A stretch of DNA of 35,679 bases from Rhodoferax sp. OV413. Lineage in GTDB: Bacteria > Pseudomonadota > Gammaproteobacteria > Burkholderiales > Burkholderiaceae_C. Of the stretch, positions 14,901 through 22,583 are shown one piece after another. The stretch is from contig CAMAWD010000068.1 in NCBI GenBank assembly GCA_945861785.1, forward strand, positions 1-35,679. Direction: 5' to 3'. Numbering within the stretch: the first letter of the stretch is position 1; each line of letters opens with the position of its first letter. Position numbers and translations under genes: made by a program. The notes beneath the pieces were generated by a model. That model saw only the letters and a list, made by a program, of their open reading frames with translations. It was not told the origin of the DNA and did no database searches.

Positions 14901-16307
14901 TCAGGCCGGCGTCCGAAGGGTCAGACGCGCCGCGCTGGTGCCTGCGAGCCGCCCCAGCGTTACTGCGGTCAGCAGGCCGCCACCGGAAAAGTACCCCCAG
15001 CGCGAGGGACCGGACATACCACGGGCCGCGCCACCACCGGCAAACAGATTGGGGAGTCTGGAGCCATCCGGCCGCAGCGCCTGCGCATCGGAATCGACCA
15101 CGATGCCGCCCTGCGTATGGAACAACGCGCCGGTGACCTTCACCGCACAGAAGGGTGCCTGCAGGGGGCGCTTGTTGGCGAAGCTTCTGCCGTGGACATC
15201 TTCGCGCTCGCCTGCGCACATCTGCGCGACCTCGGCAAAAGTCTGCTCCAGTGCATCGATCGGCAAACGGATAAGCGCAGCGAGTTCGGCAACCGTCTGG
15301 GCACGTTTCACGCCACCGAGCGCGTCGACTTCCTTGTAGTCGGAGAAGCCCAGGATCGGCGTCTCGCGAATGGCATCGAAGATGTCCCACGCAAACTGTC
15401 CGGGCTGGGAGATCGTGTCGACAGCCTGCTCCGAATAGCCCCGTACCTCATTTGAAAACCGCTGGCCCGATGCGTTGACCAGAAAACCACCTTCAACCAG
15501 AACGGCCCAGTTCATGGGATTGCCGTAGGGCGTGGCAACGGCGCCATGCCCCTGGTAACTTCCCAGGTCGGCAAGGGCCGCGCCCAGTTCCCGGCCCCAT
15601 CGGATCGCGTCGCCCTGGTTGCCGACATGCCCCCAGAATTCAGCCTCTGCAATTTCCGGGATGAGCTCGCGCAGCATGTCCTTGTTGCCGCCAAAGCCGC
15701 AACAGGCCAATACCAGCGCTTTGCAGCCCACCGTTTCGGCGGAACCATCGGGCCGGGTGAATCGCACCGCGGTGACCTCGCCCTGCGCCGTGGCGTACAG
15801 GTCGGTGGCCAGCGCACTGGTGACGATGTCGATCTGCAAATTGCCAGCTGCAGCCAGCAGTGCATCCTGCAGTTCGGCACCGGTCCGGTTGGGGGTGCCA
15901 TGCATGCGCCAGACCGAATGACCCGGGTACAGGAAACCTTCCACCAGGGTGAACTTCACCCCGTGCTGGTCCATCAGCCATTCAACGGTGGGCGCGGACG
16001 CCTTGGCCACAGTGCGCACGATGTTCGCGTCCGTCTCGCCATGGGCCTTGGCCAGGATGTCGCTGGCGAGTTGTTCCGGCGAGTCTTCAATGCCTCGGGC
16101 CTTTTGCAGCTTGCTGCCCGCCGCGGGAATCAGCCCGGTGGACAGCCCCGTACTGCCGGTAGGCCGGGCGTCCCGCTCCAGCACCAGCACCTCGGCCCCA
16201 AGCTCCTGCGCTGCCAGCGCGGCGGTGAGTCCGCAGGCCCCGGCGCCGATCACCAGCACGTCCACGCTGTATTCAAATCGGGCGTCTTCACTCGGCAGTA
16301 CGGCCAT
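14901..16307 (-). CDS. FAD-dependent oxidoreductase (fumarate reductase/KSTD flavoprotein family)
   Basis: A 468-residue flavoprotein. The N-terminal dinucleotide motif is VIGAGACGLTAALAA (about residues 20-34), the flavin-proximal STGLSTGLIPAAGS follows, and the C-terminal FAD-binding end reads NLFAGGGAARGMSG with YFSGGGLLTAVTLGRLAG. The family contains fumarate reductases, 3-ketosteroid dehydrogenases and other enzymes that add or remove hydrogen next to a carbonyl. It could reduce or desaturate an unsaturated acid of this pathway. AAGGA precedes the ATG at 16307. It is the last gene of the long leftward operon. Confidence 0.88.
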   Translation of the reverse strand: MAVLPSEDARFEYSVDVLVIGAGACGLTAALAAQELGAEVLVLERDARPTGSTGLSTGLIPAAGSKLQKARGIEDSPEQLASDILAKAHGETDANIVRTVAKASAPTVEWLMDQHGVKFTLVEGFLYPGHSVWRMHGTPNRTGAELQDALLAAAGNLQIDIVTSALATDLYATAQGEVTAVRFTRPDGSAETVGCKALVLACCGFGGNKDMLRELIPEIAEAEFWGHVGNQGDAIRWGRELGAALADLGSYQGHGAVATPYGNPMNWAVLVEGGFLVNASGQRFSNEVRGYSEQAVDTISQPGQFAWDIFDAIRETPILGFSDYKEVDALGGVKRAQTVAELAALIRLPIDALEQTFAEVAQMCAGEREDVHGRSFANKRPLQAPFCAVKVTGALFHTQGGIVVDSDAQALRPDGSRLPNLFAGGGAARGMSGPSRWGYFSGGGLLTAVTLGRLAGTSAARLTLRTPA

Positions 16308-16337
16308 TTTTCAGTCCTTGTCTGATTTGAGAAAGTA

Positions 16338-16673
16338 TCACGGCACCCACACGGGGTCGCCAACCGGTGGGTTGCACCGCGAGGGCACCAGCATGCGCAC
16401 CTCCTGGTCCCTGAGAAGGGGTCGCACCTTTTGCAGGTAAGCCTGGAACGCAGCATCTTTGAAAAGCAGGTCGCGGCGCTTCTGGCGGTCGAGGGCGTCC
16501 TCATAGCCAAACATCATGATGATCTGGTTGACATTGCCGATCTCCGTACGATAAAGGCCCAGGAAGTTCCCGCAGATCCGCACCTGCGGCTCCAGGCCTT
16601 CGGTCTCGAAAAGCGCCATGAATGTGGCGACAGAACCCGACTGCAGGGTGTAGGCGCGGTAGTCAATGATCAC
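16338..16673 (-). CDS. NIPSNAP-family protein
   Basis: A 111-residue ferredoxin-like alpha/beta-barrel protein of the NIPSNAP group, with DYRAYTLQSGSVATFMALFE and MMFGYEDALDRQKRRD. Small NIPSNAP proteins are common in catabolic operons, but their reaction is not known in general. The start is taken as the GTG at 16673 because AAGGAG lies six bases before it; the upstream TTG at 16688 has this same ribosome site inside its reading frame. It lies between the MmgE/PrpD gene and the FAD enzyme, all on one strand. Confidence 0.8.
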   Translation of the reverse strand: MIIDYRAYTLQSGSVATFMALFETEGLEPQVRICGNFLGLYRTEIGNVNQIIMMFGYEDALDRQKRRDLLFKDAAFQAYLQKVRPLLRDQEVRMLVPSRCNPPVGDPVWVP

Positions 16674-16733
16674 GGTGGACTCCTTCAATAATCAACATCG
16701 AACGACAGGCCGGCGAGACGCTGTCCAAGGCAG

Positions 16734-18107
16734 TCAGGCAGGACTCAGGCTGCGCATCAGCGGGCGGAGGTCGGCTGCACCATCAAGCCCGGCAACGGTC
16801 TCGATCACCTGGTTGACCTGACTGTCTGCCAGAACGCTGCCAGCCAGGGTGCGAAACTTTTCCTCCAGCTTCCCTGGACCGAAACGGGGTTGATCGCGCG
16901 GGAATTCGATGTCGCGGCGCACGGTCAAGCCCGATGCAAGCAGGATGCTGACGCTGAACCGCAGACGCTGCTCATTGAAGAAAAGCGCGTCGGCGGCGGT
17001 GTCGTGTTCGAGCTCGATGCGTCCCAGCAGGTCGCGCACCAGGGGGTCGAACAGGCGCGCGTCGCTGTACATCTTCGGGCCCAGCGGTTCGCCGACCAGC
17101 GCCATCACCACGGCATGCGGCAGAGAAAACTGCGCATCCACGGCTGAGCGGGGGTTGAAATCGTTGACCAGCGGGATCTGCATGCCGCGGACAGTCACGC
17201 GCTTGACGTCCTGCGGCGTTATTCCATGTTCTTCCACCAGGGCCCGGGTGGCCACGTAAGGCGGGTGGTTGCGCGCGATGGATGGGTAGATCTTGTGCTC
17301 GGTGTCGACGATCATCCAGCCTTCGCCCAGGTTGCGCGTGATGCGTTCGAAGTCGCAACGGTCGGAACCGGCCATGACATGGAAGCCCTGCTCGCCGTCA
17401 AGGATGCCAAACCCGCCACCAAAGCCCCGGTGCGCAGACAGGGCGGCCATGGTGGCCCCCATGCACATCCAGCCCCAGCCCAGCTTGACTTCGCGCATGG
17501 GGCGCGTCTCGGACGCCACGCCAAAATACTTGTAGGCCGACGGCACGCTGGCGTACGTGCCGGCGATGCCAAATGCGGCGTCCAGTTGGGTTTCGTCCAG
17601 CCCCAGCAGTTTGCCCGCGGTGACCGCTCCTGCAAACGGATGGTACTGCTCGCCCCAGACCAGCTTGCCACGTTGCGGCGTCGGCTGCATCGCCACGCCG
17701 ATGCGTGCCACCACCTCGTAACCCAGCGCGATCGCCAGCAGCAGTTCGCGCCCACTCGAGCCGAAGTTTTCCCCGACGGCCAGCCCGCAAGCGCAGGTGA
17801 TGAAACCGGGGTGGGTGACGTACTGGAGCGTGTCCTCGTAGTCCAGGGCGAAGGCCAGATTGCCGTTCGCATAGGCAGCCACCGGCATGGAAGTGCGCGC
17901 GCCGTGGCCAACGATGGTGGCCTGTTCGCGACCCGCCATGTCCAGGGCCATGTCGACATGCAGTCGGCCAACCCGCATGCGGTTGCCCGCAATGCAGTTG
18001 CCCAGAATGTTCAGTAAGGCACGCTTGGCGGCATCGATGGCGGCCGGCGACAGATCGCCGTAGTGCGCCTTGGCCACATAACGCGCCAGGTCTCGGGTAA
18101 CACCCAT
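16734..18107 (-). CDS. MmgE/PrpD family protein
   Basis: A 457-residue member of the MmgE/PrpD fold. Known relatives are 2-methylcitrate dehydratase and cis-aconitate decarboxylase, which act on tri- or dicarboxylic acids. The all-helical N-terminal domain contains YANGNLAFALDYEDT (the metal- or substrate-binding Asp-Tyr-Glu-Asp region) and HPFAGAVTAGKLLGL; the C-terminal domain includes YPSIARNHPP. Length is normal. The ATG at 18107 follows GGGAGG and lies 3 bp after the MDR stop. In context it could dehydrate or decarboxylate a branched acid made elsewhere in the pathway. Confidence 0.9.
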   Translation of the reverse strand: MGVTRDLARYVAKAHYGDLSPAAIDAAKRALLNILGNCIAGNRMRVGRLHVDMALDMAGREQATIVGHGARTSMPVAAYANGNLAFALDYEDTLQYVTHPGFITCACGLAVGENFGSSGRELLLAIALGYEVVARIGVAMQPTPQRGKLVWGEQYHPFAGAVTAGKLLGLDETQLDAAFGIAGTYASVPSAYKYFGVASETRPMREVKLGWGWMCMGATMAALSAHRGFGGGFGILDGEQGFHVMAGSDRCDFERITRNLGEGWMIVDTEHKIYPSIARNHPPYVATRALVEEHGITPQDVKRVTVRGMQIPLVNDFNPRSAVDAQFSLPHAVVMALVGEPLGPKMYSDARLFDPLVRDLLGRIELEHDTAADALFFNEQRLRFSVSILLASGLTVRRDIEFPRDQPRFGPGKLEEKFRTLAGSVLADSQVNQVIETVAGLDGAADLRPLMRSLSPA

Positions 18108-18110
18108 GGT

Positions 18111-19169
18111 TCAGAACCTCCCAACGCCGGGGACAGGGCCGGCACCGCAATACAACAAAAGACGGCCAAAAAAATCCCGCGCCTCCATCACCTGATGCGC
18201 GAGCCCGGCATCTGCCAGCGCGAAAACCCCATGGACCGGAACGGGAGGCAGGCCGCGTGCCAGTGCCTGGAACACCGACTGCAATATGTCCGTGGTGTAA
18301 CGGCCGCACCCATGGATGGAAATATGGCGGCGAAAAAGATCGAGCATGTCGACTTCGACACGCTCACCCGCATGCGCGCCAACCACCGCGATCCGCCCAC
18401 CGGGCCGCGTAGCCGCGATCGCATTGCGCAGGCCATCGCCGGCAGCCACATCCAGCACCAGATCGACACCCGCGCCACCCGTCAGCGCGCGGACGGCCGC
18501 TGGCAGATCGGCCGCCCGGTAGTTGACCACGTGGCTTGCGCCCAGGGCGAGCAGGCGCTCGTTCTTCGCGTCCGACCCGGTCGCTGCAATCACGGTCGCC
18601 CCCAGATGCCGCGCCAGTATGACGGCAGAGACCCCGACACCACCACCGGCCCCGGTCACCAGGACAAGCTCGCCCGGCTGCAGGGACGCCGTGGTGACCA
18701 GCGCCTCCCAGGCAGTCGCGTATTTGTAGGACGCGATGGCATCCTGCAGCGACAGTCCCTCGGGCACGGCGACCGCCTGGTCTTCCCGGACCACCACGTG
18801 CTCGGCGTACGTTCCGGGCAACTGACCACCCAGCGTGCGGACATCGAGGCACATGTTCTGGCGCCCGAGCAGGCAGTTCTTGCACTGGCGGCAGGTACGG
18901 AATGCATAGGTGCCAACCCGCTGGCCGATGCGCCACCGCTGCACGGCCGAACCGACCGCAAAGACCGTCCCGGTACCCTCAGTACCCAGGGTATGCGGCA
19001 GGCACACAGCCATTCCCGAGACCCCATTGCGGATGTCCAGGTCGAGGTGGTTGACCGCCGCCCATTCCAGCCGCAGCACGATCTGGTCGGCTGCAGGTGC
19101 GGGCGACGGAACATCGCGCACGACCAGCGCCGGCGCTGTTCCATGCCGCTCGAAGACCGTGGCTTTCAT
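18111..19169 (-). CDS. Zinc-type MDR alcohol dehydrogenase / quinone oxidoreductase
   Basis: A 352-residue medium-chain dehydrogenase. The four cysteines for structural zinc are visible in CRQCKNCLLGRQNMC (about residues 95-109). The catalytic-zinc loop near HTLGTEGTGTV has Thr-Glu where classical alcohol dehydrogenases have His-Glu, so catalytic zinc is uncertain. The coenzyme loop VTGAGGGVGVSA (about 170-181) fits NADP- or NAD-binding. It is likely to reduce an enoyl or carbonyl compound. The gene lies between the ABC binding protein and MmgE/PrpD. Confidence 0.87.
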   Translation of the reverse strand: MKATVFERHGTAPALVVRDVPSPAPAADQIVLRLEWAAVNHLDLDIRNGVSGMAVCLPHTLGTEGTGTVFAVGSAVQRWRIGQRVGTYAFRTCRQCKNCLLGRQNMCLDVRTLGGQLPGTYAEHVVVREDQAVAVPEGLSLQDAIASYKYATAWEALVTTASLQPGELVLVTGAGGGVGVSAVILARHLGATVIAATGSDAKNERLLALGASHVVNYRAADLPAAVRALTGGAGVDLVLDVAAGDGLRNAIAATRPGGRIAVVGAHAGERVEVDMLDLFRRHISIHGCGRYTTDILQSVFQALARGLPPVPVHGVFALADAGLAHQVMEARDFFGRLLLYCGAGPVPGVGRF

Positions 19170-19208
19170 GGCGTGCCCCTGTCTCGGTCCGTTCCCGCCG
19201 GGCAGGGC

Positions 19209-20222
19209 TTACTTCGGCGCGTTCTTTAGCACCTTTTCCACAAACTCGGGGTGTGCGATCGATTGCATCGCAGGTCCGATGGGTCGGTCAGACTTCATGA
19301 TTTCGTACTTCTCGAGCGTCTGGAACAAAGTTGTCAGTGCGGCGGCGCTGGGCGCCGTGTCCTTGGGGTCGTAGTAAGCATTGAAGCCCTGCCCGACCAG
19401 GAACTTCACCGCCTCCGACGTGTAGCCGGTGGCCTTGGCAAACACGGCGTAAACCTCGTCCGGCCGCTGGCGCAGGGCCTGGGTCGCCTCGTGCAGCGAC
19501 TCGATGACTGCCAGCACCGCATCTTCATTTTGCCTGGCATACTGCGCCCGCACGCCCCACCCGGAGTTGAGCCATTGCCCCCCCTTGAGCTTGAGCATGT
19601 CGTTGGCCGTGAACAGGCTCCTGGCGGCACCGGTGCGCACCAGCTCCGAGGTGAATGGCGGCCACACCAGTATGCCATCCACTTCCTTGCGCTGGAACAG
19701 CGTGTTCATGTCAGTGGCATTGGCCCGGACCAGATCGATGTCCGAGTCCTTGATGCCCGAGCCGCTGAGATACATGGCCAGCATAGCGTAGAGCTGTGAC
19801 GCCTTGCCGGGGAACGCTATCTTCTTGCCCTTGAGGTCGGCGGCGCTGCGTATGTTGCTGTCGGCCCGCACGACAAGACCTGCCGCATTGGCGAGTTCGT
19901 CGTAGATGTACCAGAGGTCCGGGTTGCGCATCGCGGCACTGATCATCGGCGCCACCCCCAGCAAGGCCATGTCGATGGACCCGGCAGCCATGCCCTCCAG
20001 GATCGGCGGGCTGAACGGCATCACGATCCACTCCGGCTTGAAACCGCGCTTTTCGAGCAGCTTCATGTCGCGCACGTAATAACCCAGCAATGGCGCTGGT
20101 TGAAGCGCGATGCGGATCACCTTTTCGGCCGCGAACGCCTTGCTCTGAATGCCCAGAGCACCCGTGAGGACGAGCGACGAAAGGCCAGCCTTCAACAAAC
20201 CTCTACGAACTAATTTCGACAT
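19209..20222 (-). CDS. ABC transporter substrate-binding protein (NitT/TauT/SsuA type)
   Basis: A 337-residue periplasmic protein. A twin-basic-like start (RRGLLKAG) and a hydrophobic stretch are followed by the cleavage region AFAAEKV. The mature part has IRIALQPAPLLGYYVRD and the GSIDMALLGVAP loop typical of NMT1/THI5- and SsuA-like proteins. The ATG at 20222 is preferred to that at 20228, because AAGGAG directly touches the earlier ATG and sits at the right distance for the later one. It delivers a small organic ligand to the importer encoded next to it. Confidence 0.9.
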   Translation of the reverse strand: MSKLVRRGLLKAGLSSLVLTGALGIQSKAFAAEKVIRIALQPAPLLGYYVRDMKLLEKRGFKPEWIVMPFSPPILEGMAAGSIDMALLGVAPMISAAMRNPDLWYIYDELANAAGLVVRADSNIRSAADLKGKKIAFPGKASQLYAMLAMYLSGSGIKDSDIDLVRANATDMNTLFQRKEVDGILVWPPFTSELVRTGAARSLFTANDMLKLKGGQWLNSGWGVRAQYARQNEDAVLAVIESLHEATQALRQRPDEVYAVFAKATGYTSEAVKFLVGQGFNAYYDPKDTAPSAAALTTLFQTLEKYEIMKSDRPIGPAMQSIAHPEFVEKVLKNAPK

Positions 20223-20283
20223 ACCCATCTCCTTAATTTATTCAGGGACCACAACGAACAAGCACACACCAGCAAAAACTATT

Positions 20284-21081
20284 TCACCCGGCGGGCCGCA
20301 AGGCTGCCTCCCGGGCCGCCTTGAGCACTTCATCCTTCAGGGCGGAGTACACAGGCTTCATCAAGTTTCCGAATGCCGCGGAGGTCACGTCGCGCGGGTA
20401 GGGAAGGTCGACGTCGATGATGGTTTTGATCTTTCCCGGGCGGGCCGTCATGATCGCGATGCGCCCCCCCAGGTAGACCGCCTCCTGGACCGAATGCGTG
20501 ACGAAGATCACCGTGCGCTTCGAGCTGCGCCAGATCGACAGCAACTCCTCCTGGAGCATTTCTCGGGTCTGCGCGTCGAGTGCGCCGAAGGGCTCATCCA
20601 TCAGCAGAATGGGGGGGTCGTTGGCAAGCGCGCGCGCAATGCCCACCCGCTGCTTCATGCCGCCGGACAATTCGTTCGGATAGGAGTTCTCGAAGCCCTT
20701 CAGACCCACCATGTGTGCGCACTTCAATGCGATGGACCTGCGCTCGGGTGCCGGCAGGCCTTTGATCTCCAGCCCGAACTCGATGTTGCCGACCACGGTG
20801 CGCCAGGGGAATAGTGCGTAGCTCTGAAACACTACCCCCCGGTCCGCACCCGGGCCCTGGACCGGCTGGCCGTCGATGTTCAGCACCCCTTCGCCTGGCG
20901 CCTCCAACCCCGCGACCATTTGCAGGAACGTGCTCTTGCCGCAGCCGCTGGGCCCTACAAGGCAAAGGAATTCGCCCTCCTGGATATCGAGATCCACGCC
21001 ATCCAGAGCCAGCAAGGTCTGGCCTGTACGCTCTATCAGGTAGCTCTTTTTCAGGCTGCGCGCTTGAATTTTGATGTGCAT
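20284..21081 (-). CDS. ABC transporter ATP-binding protein (NitT/TauT/SsuB type)
   Basis: A 265-residue ATPase. Walker A is GPSGCGKST (residues 43-51), the Q-loop is VVFQSYALFPW, the signature is ELSGGMKQRVGIARAL, Walker B is ILLMDEPFGALDA, and the switch His is in FVTHSVQEA. It powers the importer formed with the two permeases encoded just upstream. The gap to the binding-protein gene is about 60 bp and to the permease gene about 20 bp, consistent with one transcript. Confidence 0.94.
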   Translation of the reverse strand: MHIKIQARSLKKSYLIERTGQTLLALDGVDLDIQEGEFLCLVGPSGCGKSTFLQMVAGLEAPGEGVLNIDGQPVQGPGADRGVVFQSYALFPWRTVVGNIEFGLEIKGLPAPERRSIALKCAHMVGLKGFENSYPNELSGGMKQRVGIARALANDPPILLMDEPFGALDAQTREMLQEELLSIWRSSKRTVIFVTHSVQEAVYLGGRIAIMTARPGKIKTIIDVDLPYPRDVTSAAFGNLMKPVYSALKDEVLKAAREAALRPAG

Positions 21082-21103
21082 GTGCAGTTCCGCCTGTTTA
21101 TCG

Positions 21104-21862
21104 TTACAGATGCGCTGTGCGCCGCGCCAACAATCCGAACAACCAGTTGTAGGTGGCCCCGATCACGCCAATCGCGACCATGCCAACCACGATGACATCG
21201 GTCCGCAGCAGTTCGCGCGCATCCGCCAGCATGTAGCCCAGGCCAGAACGCGACGCCACCAGTTCCGCCGCCAGGATCGAGACCCAGCAGATGCCGAATG
21301 CCACTCGCATCGCAACGATCAATTCCGGCATGATGGCCGGCAGGACCACTTTCCTGAAAAGCACGATATCGGTGGCACCGAGCGTGCGTGCAGCCTTGAT
21401 CAGGTCGGGGTTGACGCCCCGCACAGCCGAGATCGCGGGCAACAGCATCACGAAGAAGCCCGCGTACCAGATGATGAAGATCTTGCCGCTTTCGCTGGTG
21501 CCGAACCACAGGATGGCCAGCGGTATCCAGGCAAATGCCACCACGAAGCGGAAGGACTCGATGATGGGTTCTGCGGCGGTGAAAAGCACCTTGTGCCGAC
21601 CCAGGAAAATGCCCAGGGGCACTGCGGTGACCACCGCCAGCACAAAACCCAGGTTGACGCGGGCCAGGCTCACCAGCGTCGCCTTGGGCAGCTCGTTGCT
21701 GGCGACGAGTTCATACGCGGTCTTGAACACCGACTTGAGCGATGGCAGGATCACCTCCCGGACACCCAGGTTCTCGGCCACGAGCCAGGGCAGCACAATG
21801 AACAGCAGGATTCCGGTGATCGCCAGAACAAACGAAGCCTTGCCGGAGACCGGCCTAGACAT
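21104..21862 (-). CDS. ABC transporter permease, second of two
   Basis: A 252-residue inner-membrane permease of the SsuC/TauC type with about six membrane helices, beginning with FVLAITGILLFIVLPWLVAE. The cytoplasmic EAA loop reads ARTLGATDIVLFRKVVLPAIMP. The start is set at the ATG at 21862, which overlaps the end of the first permease gene by 8 bp and follows AAGG; an earlier in-frame start would extend far into that gene. It differs clearly from the first permease, so the importer is probably a heterodimer. Confidence 0.9.
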   Translation of the reverse strand: MSRPVSGKASFVLAITGILLFIVLPWLVAENLGVREVILPSLKSVFKTAYELVASNELPKATLVSLARVNLGFVLAVVTAVPLGIFLGRHKVLFTAAEPIIESFRFVVAFAWIPLAILWFGTSESGKIFIIWYAGFFVMLLPAISAVRGVNPDLIKAARTLGATDIVLFRKVVLPAIMPELIVAMRVAFGICWVSILAAELVASRSGLGYMLADARELLRTDVIVVGMVAIGVIGATYNWLFGLLARRTAHL

Positions 21863-22583
21863 GGAACACCTTGCGTTGCATCCAGAGGAACAATGCGTTG
21901 AGGACATAACCCACCGCGCCGACCAGCACCATGCAGCCGATCACCAATTCGGAATTGAACGAAGCCTGGGCACGCAACATCATGTAGCCGATACCCCGGT
22001 CCGTGGCGATCATCTCCGCCACCAGCACACCACCCCACGCACCCTGCAAGGCGATGCGCAGGCCCAGGAGAATGCCCGGCGTCGCGCTGGGAACCACCAC
22101 GCGGCGAAAAACGATCCATTGATTCGCGCCCAGGGTCAATGCCGCCTTGACAAGATCCTGGTCGACCCGCAGTGCCGCGGCCAGTGTGTTCAACAGGATG
22201 ATGAACACACAGGATATGGCGATCACGAAGATCACGCTCTTGAAACCCAGCCCGAACCACAGGATCGCCAGGGGAATCCACGCGATCGATGAAATCGGCC
22301 GCAGCAGTTCCACTGGGCCGGCAAATAGGCCCCGGACAATCGGGGACTGCGACATGGCCAGGCCCAGGCTGATGCCCACGGAACCGGCGATGGCCATGCC
22401 ACCGAAAGCCCGTTCCAGGCTGGCGAGCACATTGCGGCCCAGGGTGCCGTTCGCCGCCTCGCCGAAGAGCGCCATCACCACCCGGTGCGGGGCAGGGAGC
22501 ACGGAGGCGATCACCGGAGAGCTGCTCGACGCAGCCCACCAGACCAGCAGCAGCACCACAGGCAGAATAAGTCGCAGGATCAT
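21855..22583 (-). CDS. ABC transporter permease, first of two
   Basis: A 242-residue permease of the same family, starting MILRLILPVVLLLVWWAA. The EAA loop is ALTLGANQWIVFRRVVVPSATP. The ATG at 22583 overlaps the stop of the acyl-CoA synthetase gene as ATGA, which ties transport to substrate activation in one transcript. An upstream start at 22610 is possible but would add ten residues not typical of the family. It ends within the start of the second permease. Confidence 0.9.
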   Translation of the reverse strand: MILRLILPVVLLLVWWAASSSSPVIASVLPAPHRVVMALFGEAANGTLGRNVLASLERAFGGMAIAGSVGISLGLAMSQSPIVRGLFAGPVELLRPISSIAWIPLAILWFGLGFKSVIFVIAISCVFIILLNTLAAALRVDQDLVKAALTLGANQWIVFRRVVVPSATPGILLGLRIALQGAWGGVLVAEMIATDRGIGYMMLRAQASFNSELVIGCMVLVGAVGYVLNALFLWMQRKVFHV